Origin: Pedobacter kyungheensis
GTDB lineage: Bacteria; Bacteroidota; Bacteroidia; Sphingobacteriales; Sphingobacteriaceae
Reading direction: 5' to 3'
Assembly: GCF_000812965.1 (NCBI RefSeq)
Contig: NZ_JSYN01000006.1
Location: forward strand, 186,001-250,000
Length of the DNA stretch: 64,000 nucleotides
Every line of letters begins with the position of its first letter. Position 1 is the first letter of the stretch. The notes below the pieces were generated by a model. That model did not search any database and was not told the DNA's origin. It was given only the letters and a program-made list of their open reading frames with translations. This document shows, piece by piece, positions 18,747-28,227 of the stretch. A program made the translations under genes and the position numbers.

Positions 18747-20373
18747 AAGGAAACAAAAATGGATTTTGATAATGGGTATATTGGCAATTTTTGCATTTTA
18801 CGCATTTAAACAAAAACGCGAAAAAGCGGAGCAAAAGCGCCCCAATATTCTGTTTGCCATCATGGATGATGTTACCTACCAGCATTTGGGAGCGTACGGC
18901 TGCAGCTGGGTAAAAACGCCCAACTTTGACCGGATTGCCAAAAACGGGTTGTTGTTTAAAAACGCCTATACCCCAAATGCCAAATGTGCACCTTCCCGCT
19001 CATGTATCGTTACCGGTAGAAATTCCTGGCAGCTTGAGGAGGCAGCAAATCACTGGTCCTATTTTCCGGCTAAGTTTCGCTCATTTGCCGAAGTGCTTGC
19101 CGAAAACGGCTATCAGGTAGGATTTACCGGAAAAGGGGTAAGTCCGGTTGTAGCCAAAAATACAGATGGATCGCCCCGCCAGATGCTGGTGAATGCTTTC
19201 AACAAAATTACTACCGTACCACCAACACCGCAAATCAGCAATGTAGACTATGCGGCTAATTTTACCGAATTCCTTAAATCAACAAAGGGAAAACCATTCT
19301 TTTTCTGGTATGGCGGATTAGAACCCCACCGCAGTTATGAATACGGATCGGGGCTCAACAAAGGTGGTAAAAAATTATCCGATGTTCCGGATACAGACAT
19401 TTATCCGTTCTGGCCTAAAGCAGATTCAGTTAGAACGGACTTGCTTGATTACGCATTTGAAATCGAGTATTTTGACAAACAGTTGGGCAAAATGCTCAAA
19501 CAACTTGAAGAAAACGGGCAGCTTAGCAATACCCTTATTGTGGTAACCTCCGACAATGGCATGCCATTCCCAAGAGTCAAAGGTCAAGAATACGAGTATT
19601 CCAATCACCTGCCATTAGCCATGATGTGGGCCGATGGAATTAAACACCCCGGCAGAAAGATTGATGATTATATCAGTTTTATAGATTTTGCACCCACCTT
19701 TTTACAGCTGGCAGATGTCAGGAAAGATAAAAACCCAATGGCAGCCATTACAGGTAAAAGTTTGGTTGATATCTTTTCTTCAGACCAATCTGGCATAATA
19801 GCAAAAGACCGCAATTTTGTGCTGGTTGGTAAAGAGCGGCACGATGTAGGCCGTCCAAACGATGAAGGTTATCCGATTAGAGGTATTTTCGAAGAACACA
19901 TGTTATTTCTGAAAAACTTTAAACCAGACCGCTGGCCTTCAGGCGACCCGATTACCGGTTATCTGAACACTGATGGCAGCCCAACAAAAACGCTGTGCCT
20001 GAATAATGTTTATGCTACTGACGACAGGTTCAAATACTGGTTATGGAATTTCGGAAAAAGACCAGATGAAGAATTATACGACATAGCCAGGGATCCGCAA
20101 TGCATGAACAACCTGATTCATCAATCCAAATATCTGGCAACAATCAAAAGGTTAAGAACAAAAATGCTGGCGAAACTTACCGAGCAGCATGACCCCAGGG
20201 TATTGGGTGAGGGGGATATTTTCGACCATTACCGGTATTCAGATACCAAAAGTGTAAATTTCTACGAACGCTATATGGCCAAAGACCCAACATTAGGTAA
20301 AGGCTGGGTGAATAAAACTGACTTTCAGGACATTTCGAAACTCCCAAATGCCTTAAAATCCCGAAATAAGTAA
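18736..20373 (+). CDS. Class I sulfatase (formylglycine-dependent, S1 family)
   Basis: 545 residues. The N-terminus has one hydrophobic segment (about 9-24), a signal peptide or anchor. The sulfatase fold starts at RPNILFAIMDD, where Asp44 and Asp45 are calcium ligands. The modification motif CAPSR begins at Cys84, the residue an anaerobic or copper-type maturase converts to formylglycine. VVTSDNGMPF near residue 270 supplies further metal ligands. No maturase gene is in the window, so it would be encoded elsewhere. The gene overlaps the glycosidase gene upstream, which implies that a sulfate ester on the glycan is removed in concert with glycosidic cleavage. The sulfate position cannot be read. 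Confidence 0.93.
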   Translation: MKNKRKQKWILIMGILAIFAFYAFKQKREKAEQKRPNILFAIMDDVTYQHLGAYGCSWVKTPNFDRIAKNGLLFKNAYTPNAKCAPSRSCIVTGRNSWQLEEAANHWSYFPAKFRSFAEVLAENGYQVGFTGKGVSPVVAKNTDGSPRQMLVNAFNKITTVPPTPQISNVDYAANFTEFLKSTKGKPFFFWYGGLEPHRSYEYGSGLNKGGKKLSDVPDTDIYPFWPKADSVRTDLLDYAFEIEYFDKQLGKMLKQLEENGQLSNTLIVVTSDNGMPFPRVKGQEYEYSNHLPLAMMWADGIKHPGRKIDDYISFIDFAPTFLQLADVRKDKNPMAAITGKSLVDIFSSDQSGIIAKDRNFVLVGKERHDVGRPNDEGYPIRGIFEEHMLFLKNFKPDRWPSGDPITGYLNTDGSPTKTLCLNNVYATDDRFKYWLWNFGKRPDEELYDIARDPQCMNNLIHQSKYLATIKRLRTKMLAKLTEQHDPRVLGEGDIFDHYRYSDTKSVNFYERYMAKDPTLGKGWVNKTDFQDISKLPNALKSRNK

Positions 20374-20460
20374 TGTAACGAATGCTTCATTTTGTGAAGC
20401 CTCCCCTTTGGAGACCACCGGAATGCAACACACGTAACCCTCGCTCCGTAGACAAAAATT

Positions 20461-20491
20461 AAAGCCGGAAATAGAAATATTCCCGGCCTTT
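20461..20491 (+). terminator. Rho-independent terminator after the sulfatase gene
   Basis: A hairpin of AAAGCCGG and CCGGCCTTT around an AT-rich imperfect stem (AAATA/TATT) and short loop, followed by TTTTTT. It ends the plus-strand glycosidase/sulfatase unit and faces the end of the minus-strand GH95 gene. Confidence 0.7.
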
Positions 20492-20560
20492 TTTATGCCT
20501 AATTATTTAAACATCATTAACTTTAAGCAAAGTTTATTCAGTTTTTTACCCGCCTCAACT

Positions 20561-22960
20561 TTAAAATTTCACCAGATAATTTTTACCGGGTTGGGTGCTC
20601 AATACTTTGGTTTTACCCATATAGCTGATTTTACAATTACCACCTTTACGCGAAAGTATGCTGGCGTTTGTTAATTTTCCGTTTTTCCAACTCATATCTA
20701 TTACAAAATTCCCTCTCGCTACCAAACCTTTAACGGCACCTGATTTCCACTCTACAGGTAAGGCTGGCAATAGTTCAATGTAGCCCTGATGACTTTGCAG
20801 CAGCATTTCGGCTATGCCTGCCCCACCACCAAAGTTTCCATCAATCTGGAAAGGTGGATGGGCACCAAACAAATTAGCATAAATACCGCCACCCCCATAT
20901 TTGATGGCTGCATCCTTACCTACAAAGCGCATTAATTTTTTCACTGCATCGTAAGCCCGTTCGGCATTTTGCATCCTTGCCCATAGGTTTATCCGCCAGG
21001 TGATGGCCCAGCCTGTACCTTCGTTGGTGCGTAATTCGAGCGATTTACGTACAGCATCGGCCAGTTTTGGTGTTTCGGTTGTGGTGATGCTGTAACCCGG
21101 ATAAGCCGAAAACAGGTGCGATAAATGTCTGTGGTGTGGTTCACGATCCTCCCAATCATGATACCATTCCTGCAAATTTCCTTTTTTACCAATCTGATAA
21201 GGATAAAGTTTAGCCATGGCCTGCTTCACTTTGGTTTGCAGGGCTTCATCTACTTTTAATAGCACAGCCGTTTTCAGGTAATCGGCAAATAACTCCCTGA
21301 TCATGGCCATATCGGCAGTACTACCGTACAAAGTCTGGCCTGCGTAACCTTTATCGGTGATGTAAACATTCTCTGGCGAAGTTGAGGGTGCAGTAACCAG
21401 ATAACCTTTTTTATCGGCGGTTAAAAAATCGAGGCAAAACTGTACGGAGCCCTTGATTAAGGGGTAGGCTTGTTGTTTCAAAAAAATCTGATCTTGCGTA
21501 AAAGCATAATGTTCCCATAGATGAGTGCTTAACCAGGTACCTCCCATTGGCCAGTTGGCCCAACAGGGATCGCCCTCACCACTATCGCCCACAGGGTTAG
21601 TCATAGCCCACATGCTACTGTTATGGTGACATACCCAGCCCTCGGCATTGTAAAAGTTTTTTGCAGTAATGGCACCTGGCCCGGCCAAACGAATGATAAA
21701 ATCAAGCAAGGGCTGATGCATTTCGGATAGATTACCTGTTTCTGCGCCCCAGTAGTTCATTTGTGCATTAATATTGGTGGTGTAATTACTGCTCCAGGGC
21801 GGTCGTACTGATTCGTTCCAAATGCCTTGTAAATTTGCCGGAAGCCCCCCCATACGTGACGAGCTAATTAACAAATAACGGCTGTATTGGTAAAACAAAG
21901 CAATTAAACTATTATCGGTTTTACCAGCAGCAAAACGATTAAGCCGGTCTACAGTGCTTAGTTTTTCGTTTTCAGTATCTCCCAGCTGTAACGATACCCT
22001 GTCAAAATAATTCCTGAAATCGACCTGATGTGCAGTTTTTATGCTTTCGTAATTGCGATTAGCAACATTTTTAAGGTAAGCAGCTGCTATCGCATTTTCA
22101 TCTTTACCTGCTGTTCCGGGGTTCTTATCCACACCATTGTAACTGGTTGCCATAGAAAGGGCTAAAACCACTTCTGTTGCGCCTTTAATAGTTAAAGTAC
22201 TATCTTTCAAAACCTGTTTACCATTAGTTTTTAACACTTTTAGCATGGAAACAAAGCGCATGGCATTTACTGTATCGTTTACTACTGCGTTAGCTATATT
22301 GCCGCGGTAATTGGGCTCAGTATGTACCGGCGCCCAACCTTTAAGTACCAGCATACCTTGTTTAACCAAACTTTTAGCTAACAGCTTACTATCGAAATTG
22401 CAGGAGAAATTGAGTTTGTCCTTTCCGGAAGCGGTTAACCTGAAAATGATAAGCTGCTGTGGGTGTGAGGCAAAAGTTTCGCGCGTGTAGGTAGTTTGGT
22501 TGGCCTGGTAGCTAACTCTTGACACGGCATTTTGAATATCGAGTTCCCTCTTGTAATTGGAAACCTTGCCGCTATTGGCAAAATTAAAAAACAGGTTACC
22601 CAGTGGCATAAAAGCTTCAGAATATGGGCCTTGCATAAAATGCACCAGCGAATCGGCTTTTTTATAATCTTCATTAAATAAAGCATCGCGCACAGGCTGC
22701 AGGTATTGGTGGGCATTTGGATTGATTTTGGCGGCATCTATTGGTCCGCCAGACCATAATGTTGCTTCGTTGAGCGAAATCCGCTCCTTCTCAATGCCTC
22801 CATATACCATGGCGCCCAAACGACCATTACCGAGTGGTAAAGCTTCTTCAAACTGGGTTGCCGGTTTGGTATACCAGAGTTTAAGCGCATTATTTTGCTG
22901 TGCATGTACACTCAGGCACACGCCGATGCAAAGTAAATTCAGTAAAAATCTTATTTTCAT
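20561..22960 (-). CDS. GH95 alpha-L-fucosidase-family enzyme, secreted
   Basis: 799 residues with a signal peptide (ends SVHAQ). GH95 enzymes invert alpha-1,2-L-fucosides, and some act on alpha-L-galactosides. Family marks are in order: [15 protein letters not shown] near residue 41, NINAQMNYW near 397 (the two Asn that activate water), PSTSPENVY near 528 (general acid Glu) and [18 protein letters not shown] near 705 (catalytic Asp region). The usual length of 750-800 fits. It is the last of three minus-strand genes with GH110 and GH35. In that company, fucose removal from a galactose-containing glycan is likely. The frame is complete. Confidence 0.95.
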   Translation of the reverse strand: MKIRFLLNLLCIGVCLSVHAQQNNALKLWYTKPATQFEEALPLGNGRLGAMVYGGIEKERISLNEATLWSGGPIDAAKINPNAHQYLQPVRDALFNEDYKKADSLVHFMQGPYSEAFMPLGNLFFNFANSGKVSNYKRELDIQNAVSRVSYQANQTTYTRETFASHPQQLIIFRLTASGKDKLNFSCNFDSKLLAKSLVKQGMLVLKGWAPVHTEPNYRGNIANAVVNDTVNAMRFVSMLKVLKTNGKQVLKDSTLTIKGATEVVLALSMATSYNGVDKNPGTAGKDENAIAAAYLKNVANRNYESIKTAHQVDFRNYFDRVSLQLGDTENEKLSTVDRLNRFAAGKTDNSLIALFYQYSRYLLISSSRMGGLPANLQGIWNESVRPPWSSNYTTNINAQMNYWGAETGNLSEMHQPLLDFIIRLAGPGAITAKNFYNAEGWVCHHNSSMWAMTNPVGDSGEGDPCWANWPMGGTWLSTHLWEHYAFTQDQIFLKQQAYPLIKGSVQFCLDFLTADKKGYLVTAPSTSPENVYITDKGYAGQTLYGSTADMAMIRELFADYLKTAVLLKVDEALQTKVKQAMAKLYPYQIGKKGNLQEWYHDWEDREPHHRHLSHLFSAYPGYSITTTETPKLADAVRKSLELRTNEGTGWAITWRINLWARMQNAERAYDAVKKLMRFVGKDAAIKYGGGGIYANLFGAHPPFQIDGNFGGGAGIAEMLLQSHQGYIELLPALPVEWKSGAVKGLVARGNFVIDMSWKNGKLTNASILSRKGGNCKISYMGKTKVLSTQPGKNYLVKF

Positions 22961-23056
22961 TTGGTTAATCTGTTGAATTAAGGCGTAAGTTAAAGAAAAA
23001 CAAAATTTTAATCTTCAACAGTTTTAGCCAATTGCTAAACTAAATCACGCCTTTAG

Positions 23057-24871
23057 TTAATTCTTTTTTAAAGGAACTTCGAACTTAATATCCGATTTGA
23101 TATCGCTTTTAACCATATCTTTCAATTGGATCGCAGGTTTTTCATCGACAAACTGATTTCCTTTAATTTGTACACCTGTACATCCCCAAAAATTTAACGC
23201 TGCACGTGCTTTACCAGCCGGCATAAAATCAGATTTTTCTATTTTGTTATTGATAAAAAAGATTCCATTTGTGCTCTTTGCCGATAAAACCGGATAATCG
23301 TATTGCTTGAAGGTATTATTTTCAATCCTGATGTTGCGATGGACATAGTAATTTTTAACCCACTCGCTGTTTTCTGGATTAATTTTGATCGCATAATTAT
23401 CTGACCCACTATTAAAACCACATTCAATAAACTGATTGTTGCGAATGGTTACATCGGTTACCGGACCCGATTCGTACCAGCCCATGGCATCATTTTCGAT
23501 CAGGATGGCCTGCATACCCGTGCGGTAGTAGACATTGTTTTCGATCAGCACTTTGCGCCTGGTAGTAATTAACGTACCCCGAGAAATGGTACCTTCGAAC
23601 CTGCAATTGGTAATTTTTACGGCCGGTGTCCAGGTTACATTTTCTAAAGCATCACCTGCTTTCAATTCGGCCGGAAAAGGTTTTTCGAGCTCTACAAGCA
23701 TTTCGCGTTCGGAGATTAATTTAGCCGTTTTAACTACCCCCTGTGCAAAAATCTGTAATGCAGCGCTGTGCAGGTAAGCTACCGTATCGCCCGGAATAAA
23801 AGCATTAAAACCATAAGTCTGGTGGTGCATGAATTTTAACTTTAAAGTATTGGCCGATACTACTTCACTTACTTTTAAATGCGTGCCATGTACATTAACA
23901 GGATCATCGTGCATGCCATTATAACGGCAATTATTAAGTGTAATCTGCCCTTTGCAGCCCGAAAAATGCATACCATCAGCAGATGAGGCAATTACGCGGC
24001 CACTCCCCGGTTCTGGCGCAATGGCAACATTATCGTAGTGCAGGTTCTCGCAAAATTGCGATACAATGCCTAAACCATGCATCGAAAACATGTTAACGTT
24101 TTGCAAACTGATGTTTTTAGAGCGGTTTTGAAATGCCCCTACGTAATCGCGGTAACGATCTCTAACGGTCAGTACATCGCCAGGAAGGGCTTTAAATCTG
24201 GAGAAATCGCCGGTAAATTTCACTACACCTGGTGCAATTTGTGCAGCTTTACTTTTGGCAAAAACATCCCAGTTACTGTAAAACAAGGTGCCTGCAGTTG
24301 GCCTAACCAGCACTGCATGATGATTTTTAGTGATCCATTTTTCGCCATACCATTCTAAATGGCCATCGATAATAGCAAACCTGCTATCAGGATGTACTTT
24401 AGCCGTAACCGAGGTGGGTGTAATTTCCTGCAGGGTCATTTCAGACATACCCGGGCGCTCATAGTTGACTGAAAGATTTTGGATCCGGATATTTTCGCTG
24501 CCATCAATTACCCAGGTAATCATTTTACCATGAAATACAAAAACAGATCCGTTGCCTTCAATGGTGAGGTTTTTCAAGTCTTTAAGGTACAGCCCCACCC
24601 GTTGTTTTTTAACCGGGAACTCAACTTCAGATGAACTGTTTGAAATGTAATAATTCGTTTCTGTAGCACTATCAGGCCAGAAATCATATCTCCCTTTTGG
24701 AAAATTCAGCAGGGTATTGGCTTTTCCTTTTGCTGTTTCAATTGCTTTTTGAACACTTGCAGTAGCATCGGCAAAACTATTGGGCTGAGCACCAAACTGA
24801 GTAACATCTATGGTTTGTGCATAGAGCTGATGGCCTATGCACAATAGTAAGAGTGTAATGTATTTTTTCAT
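23057..24871 (-). CDS. GH110-like alpha-1,3-galactosidase, secreted
   Basis: 604 residues. The signal peptide ends QLYAQ, and a right-handed parallel beta-helix with many short N-rich turns fills the protein. The motif SSADGMHFSG near residue 294 and HDDPVNVHG near 318 match the conserved aspartates of GH110, the inverting alpha-1,3-galactosidases that remove the terminal galactose of blood-group B or of linear alpha-1,3-galactosides. The start TVVD-like DVTQFGAQPN is the typical beta-helix opening. The gene is between GH35 and GH95, a set suited to a fucosylated or sulfated alpha/beta-galactoside. Pectin-lyase-fold enzymes of other families are the alternative, but the paired Asp motifs favour GH110. 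Confidence 0.85.
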   Translation of the reverse strand: MKKYITLLLLCIGHQLYAQTIDVTQFGAQPNSFADATASVQKAIETAKGKANTLLNFPKGRYDFWPDSATETNYYISNSSSEVEFPVKKQRVGLYLKDLKNLTIEGNGSVFVFHGKMITWVIDGSENIRIQNLSVNYERPGMSEMTLQEITPTSVTAKVHPDSRFAIIDGHLEWYGEKWITKNHHAVLVRPTAGTLFYSNWDVFAKSKAAQIAPGVVKFTGDFSRFKALPGDVLTVRDRYRDYVGAFQNRSKNISLQNVNMFSMHGLGIVSQFCENLHYDNVAIAPEPGSGRVIASSADGMHFSGCKGQITLNNCRYNGMHDDPVNVHGTHLKVSEVVSANTLKLKFMHHQTYGFNAFIPGDTVAYLHSAALQIFAQGVVKTAKLISEREMLVELEKPFPAELKAGDALENVTWTPAVKITNCRFEGTISRGTLITTRRKVLIENNVYYRTGMQAILIENDAMGWYESGPVTDVTIRNNQFIECGFNSGSDNYAIKINPENSEWVKNYYVHRNIRIENNTFKQYDYPVLSAKSTNGIFFINNKIEKSDFMPAGKARAALNFWGCTGVQIKGNQFVDEKPAIQLKDMVKSDIKSDIKFEVPLKKN

Positions 24872-24957
24872 TGTGTGGTTATAAATATAGCTTTAACCTA
24901 TTCATAAAATCTATCTTGTGTAGTCTTGTTGCTTAAAAAAGCAGGTGTATTTTATGG

Positions 24958-27207
24958 TTAGGGCTTCAAATTTATAATTGTTTTGTATTGTGGAACTGCA
25001 GTGATAGCCGTAAAACCTGTTCCTTTGGCTTTTATTTCCTGCACCAAATTGGCTGATACTCCAGTAGTTTTATCATCCCAATCTTGTAAATTAAGGCTAA
25101 CATTACCCTTTTTCCAAAATCTATTGAGGCTAATTTGCCAGGTTTCGCCATTAAATAAATTATCTGTTTTAATTGCTCCCTGTTGAACAAGGTCGCAAGC
25201 ATTGCCGCGGTAATTTACGTTTAAGATAACATCATTTACATTTTTAGGCAGTGCAGGGTTCAGTGTAATTTCGGCTGTTTTATGGGTAGGGTATTTGATG
25301 GCAATTTGTGGTTTGTAAACCGCTGACTGCCATGTATAGGTATCAAAAAGTGTATTGATAGACTTTTTAGCAGCGGTATTAAAGGCTTTAAAGCCTTTAG
25401 GGTAAACCATCATGTCGAACACCGGTTTGTTTAATTGTGCTAAGGTAAGCTGGCCTTTTTGCATTAAAACATCCGCCTGGGTAATTAAAAGTGCATCCTG
25501 TCCATTCAATTGGGTTCGCCATGCATTTTCGGCTTGTGCAGTGGTAATAAATATTATTTTCACCTGGTTTCCATCTACATCGGTAAAGCTACAATCGTTG
25601 CGGCTACCGCCAACTAACTGTAACTGATTGCCGGTTTGGGTAACTTTCCAGCCTGCAATATCTTTACTTTTTAACGTACGGCTATCGATTGCCAGTTGAG
25701 GATTTACACCATTTAAGCGTTTAAAAAACAAGCTGATATTTTTACCATTCACCAATTTGGCAAAGGGCTGTGCTGTGGCGTACTTAATTAAAGCAGCACC
25801 TGCTTTTAAATTGAAAGGCAAAATGGCTGTAGTTTGTCCTTTAAGTAATAATGTTGGGAAATGAATCGTCTCGTCAGCTAAATTTACCTGCATTGAAACC
25901 GTTTTATCGGGCATGGTAATGCGTACCTGCGTGTTACCTAAAAACAGAAAGCCACTATTGCCATTTGCCCGGGCTACATATCTTAAATCGCTGGTATTCT
26001 TTTCTTCACGAACGGGATTTGCGGGCTCATAAACCTGCATAGGAGCCAGTTCCTTTCCAAAATCGTTAACAAAAGTATGCAATACTTTAAGTTGTTTGTA
26101 TGAAGGGCGGAGCAAACCAAATTCATCAATTGGAGCTTGAAAATCATAACTTTCAGGGTAACCGGGTTCTTTTAAACCCGGAGTTTGTGTACCTCCATGA
26201 AACATGTAATAACCTACGAGGTTCATTCCACGGCCGATCTGGTTTTGCAAATGTGCAGCTATAACTTCAGGTTCTACAACAAAACGGTTACGGTAAGTCA
26301 TCTGGCTACCCGCACCTTGCTCGCAAAGTCCTCGCGGAAATTTATTTACATCATAAAAAACTTTGCCCAAAGCATCGGTCATGATCCATTGGTCGTTACC
26401 GTACAAAAAGTCTTTTGTAGCTCCTCCGCCTGCCCTTTCCCAGCCTCTGTAAGCATAAGAACCCTGTAACGGGATTACCTCCATTTTGCGATCGTCGAAT
26501 ACGGTATTGGCCGTTACACTCCAGTAAACGGGATTAATCTGTGCTTTTTGGGCCATTTCTTTCAACGTACTGATGTGTGCTGCCTGACCACTGGCATACT
26601 CGTTTTCTAACTGAGTACCGATAATTGGTCCGCCATTGGCAAAAAACAAACCCCTGGTTTGTTGTGCAATCTGATCGAACAAAACAGCCGATGCTTTTAA
26701 ATATTCAGGGTCGTTACTGCGATGTCCTTTGAGGCGTTGAATCCAATCGGGGAAACCACCGTTTAACTGTTCGCCGTGGCTCCAGGGGCCTATGCGTAAC
26801 CATACATACATATCGTGTTTCTGACAGACCTGAATGAACTGGCGAAGATTCCTGTTGCCAGTCCAGTTCCATTGCCCTTTCACTCGTTCGTGCTCGTTCC
26901 AAAAAACGTAAGTAGCAATAATAGATAAACCAGCGCTTTTCATCTTTAAAATTTCAGTTTCCCAATCCTGTGGCCTTACGCGGTTATAGTGTAACTCACC
27001 CATCATCGGAAACCAGGGTTGATCGTTTTTAGTGAAGTACTGACTGTTTACCCCAAGCTTTATACCACCCGGGTTTATCGCGGACATGGCGATATTGCTC
27101 CGTTCTGGCAGCGGTTTATTTTTAATATCAATCTGGTAAACCTGCGCCTGCAAAAGCGATACAAAAAATGCGAGCAGGCCTGATAAAAGTATTTTTACCT
27201 TAATCAT
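24958..27207 (-). CDS. GH35 beta-galactosidase, secreted
   Basis: About 749 residues. I set the start at the ATG at 27207, since the frame upstream opens only with TTG. The signal peptide ends LLQAQ. The TIM barrel shows GELHYNRVRPQDW, the substrate-binding TYVFWNEHE and the acid/base motif GTQLENEYA near residue 200. The nucleophile Glu lies further on, near LCEQGAGS. C-terminal beta-sandwich domains follow. GH35 retains the anomer and removes terminal beta-galactose. A (TG)9 tract lies 16 bp upstream of the start and a strong terminator about 40 bp upstream, so GH35 probably has its own promoter or is expressed by partial read-through from the SusCD operon. Confidence 0.94.
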   Translation of the reverse strand: MIKVKILLSGLLAFFVSLLQAQVYQIDIKNKPLPERSNIAMSAINPGGIKLGVNSQYFTKNDQPWFPMMGELHYNRVRPQDWETEILKMKSAGLSIIATYVFWNEHERVKGQWNWTGNRNLRQFIQVCQKHDMYVWLRIGPWSHGEQLNGGFPDWIQRLKGHRSNDPEYLKASAVLFDQIAQQTRGLFFANGGPIIGTQLENEYASGQAAHISTLKEMAQKAQINPVYWSVTANTVFDDRKMEVIPLQGSYAYRGWERAGGGATKDFLYGNDQWIMTDALGKVFYDVNKFPRGLCEQGAGSQMTYRNRFVVEPEVIAAHLQNQIGRGMNLVGYYMFHGGTQTPGLKEPGYPESYDFQAPIDEFGLLRPSYKQLKVLHTFVNDFGKELAPMQVYEPANPVREEKNTSDLRYVARANGNSGFLFLGNTQVRITMPDKTVSMQVNLADETIHFPTLLLKGQTTAILPFNLKAGAALIKYATAQPFAKLVNGKNISLFFKRLNGVNPQLAIDSRTLKSKDIAGWKVTQTGNQLQLVGGSRNDCSFTDVDGNQVKIIFITTAQAENAWRTQLNGQDALLITQADVLMQKGQLTLAQLNKPVFDMMVYPKGFKAFNTAAKKSINTLFDTYTWQSAVYKPQIAIKYPTHKTAEITLNPALPKNVNDVILNVNYRGNACDLVQQGAIKTDNLFNGETWQISLNRFWKKGNVSLNLQDWDDKTTGVSANLVQEIKAKGTGFTAITAVPQYKTIINLKP

Positions 27208-27223
27208 CTTAATTAATTTCAAA

Positions 27224-27241
27224 TGTGTGTGTGTGTGTGTG
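27224..27241. repeat. (TG)9 dinucleotide microsatellite
   Basis: Nine TG units (CA on the coding strand) in the GH35 leader, between a terminator hairpin and the GH35 ATG. Long pure dinucleotide runs are uncommon in Bacteroidota and prone to slipped-strand change. A length change here would alter the spacing between promoter and start, not the reading frame. Confidence 0.9.
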
Positions 27242-27246
27242 AAAAA

Positions 27247-27272
27247 AGAGCCGCTAAAATTTTAGCGACTCT
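27247..27272 (-). terminator. Terminator between SusCD operon and GH35
   Basis: A near-perfect palindrome (AGAG-CGCTAAAA / TTTTAGCG-CTCT with one internal mismatch pair), followed on the minus strand by CTTTTTTC. It sits 45 bp after the end of the small secreted-protein gene and 40 bp before GH35, so it ends or attenuates the upstream operon. Confidence 0.75.
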
Positions 27273-27317
27273 AAACTAAACCAACTAACTAGCATTGTCC
27301 AAATCACGCTATAATAT

Positions 27318-27719
27318 TTAGTAATATTCTATCCTTACAGGTGAAGGCATGTCGTTCTCAACGAAATAGAATGTACCATTACTATCTTTATCAATTCTTA
27401 AATAAAGTTTAAAATCGCCTGATTGAGGGCTACTTCCCGTAGGCACAGAAGTATAAATTACCTCTACATATCCTGTATAAGTGCGAGATTGTTCGGAATA
27501 ATTAGCATATAATGTGGTACCATTATAGCTGCTGTTTGTATTTTGCCCACCTCCGGCATATCCGAAATCTAAAGGATATGGAGCCGGATCATTGGGTACA
27601 ACATAAACATGCAAGGTTGCACCGTTACCTGAATATGTATTTGTAGCTGTGTGAAGTTGTGCCATTGCCCCTAAGCTGGTAAAAAGTAAAAAGGCAATGA
27701 TAAATTGTATTTTTTTCAT
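27318..27719 (-). CDS. Small secreted protein of unknown function
   Basis: 133 residues with a clear Sec signal peptide (ends GAMAQ, residue 21). The mature part is rich in Tyr, Asn, Gly and Ser (GYAGGGQNTNSSYNG) and looks all-beta. There is no lipobox and I recognise no family. It is the last gene of the SusC-SusD-lipoprotein operon, 11 bp after the lipoprotein gene. An accessory glycan-binding role is inferred from position only. Confidence 0.7.
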   Translation of the reverse strand: MKKIQFIIAFLLFTSLGAMAQLHTATNTYSGNGATLHVYVVPNDPAPYPLDFGYAGGGQNTNSSYNGTTLYANYSEQSRTYTGYVEVIYTSVPTGSSPQSGDFKLYLRIDKDSNGTFYFVENDMPSPVRIEYY

Positions 27720-27730
27720 TTCTAATAAAT

Positions 27731-28210
27731 CTAAAGGTTTGTAAATGATGTAACATTAATTGTCCAGACTCTGCTTGCACCATTAGCTGCCGTTACCACA
27801 TATTTAAGTGGTTTGGTTGCATCAGTCGGATCGCCAAGCGTAGCTGTTCCACCAGTTGGTGCAATGCTTGCTGCCGTTGAGATATTCATATAAAACCACA
27901 ATTTACTCTGCACTACTTTAGCTTTTTCGGCAGCGGTAAACTGCCCATTGGCAGCAGGTACTGATATAGCTACATTAATAATAGCATTTGTTTTATCAAC
28001 CGTTTGGGTTGCATTCAATTTCTGATAGGCTACAACCGGTTGCCCATTCATCGTTTGCGTACCATTAAAACGGTACTCAACATTTACCAGCGTAATTTCA
28101 TTAGTATCAAATACCGGGTAATCTGTTAATCCCTTTTTAAGGCAAGAAGAGAACAAAGCCAATGATAGGATCATCATCAGCATGGATATGTGTTTTATTT
28201 TTAATTTCAT
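27731..28210 (-). CDS. Small lipoprotein, candidate surface glycan-binding protein
   Basis: 159 residues; lipobox LALFSSC precedes Cys23. The mature part looks like one or two small beta domains, ending KYVVTAANGASRVWTINV. This resembles the 'TVTAxNGxxxxYTV' repeat style of DUF5018-like lipoproteins in SusCD loci, a comparison made from memory and uncertain. It follows susD by 17 bp and precedes the small secreted protein by 11 bp. In such operons this slot usually holds a surface glycan-binding protein that feeds SusC/SusD. Confidence 0.65.
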   Translation of the reverse strand: MKLKIKHISMLMMILSLALFSSCLKKGLTDYPVFDTNEITLVNVEYRFNGTQTMNGQPVVAYQKLNATQTVDKTNAIINVAISVPAANGQFTAAEKAKVVQSKLWFYMNISTAASIAPTGGTATLGDPTDATKPLKYVVTAANGASRVWTINVTSFTNL

Positions 28211-28227
28211 GATTTAATTAATTAAGG

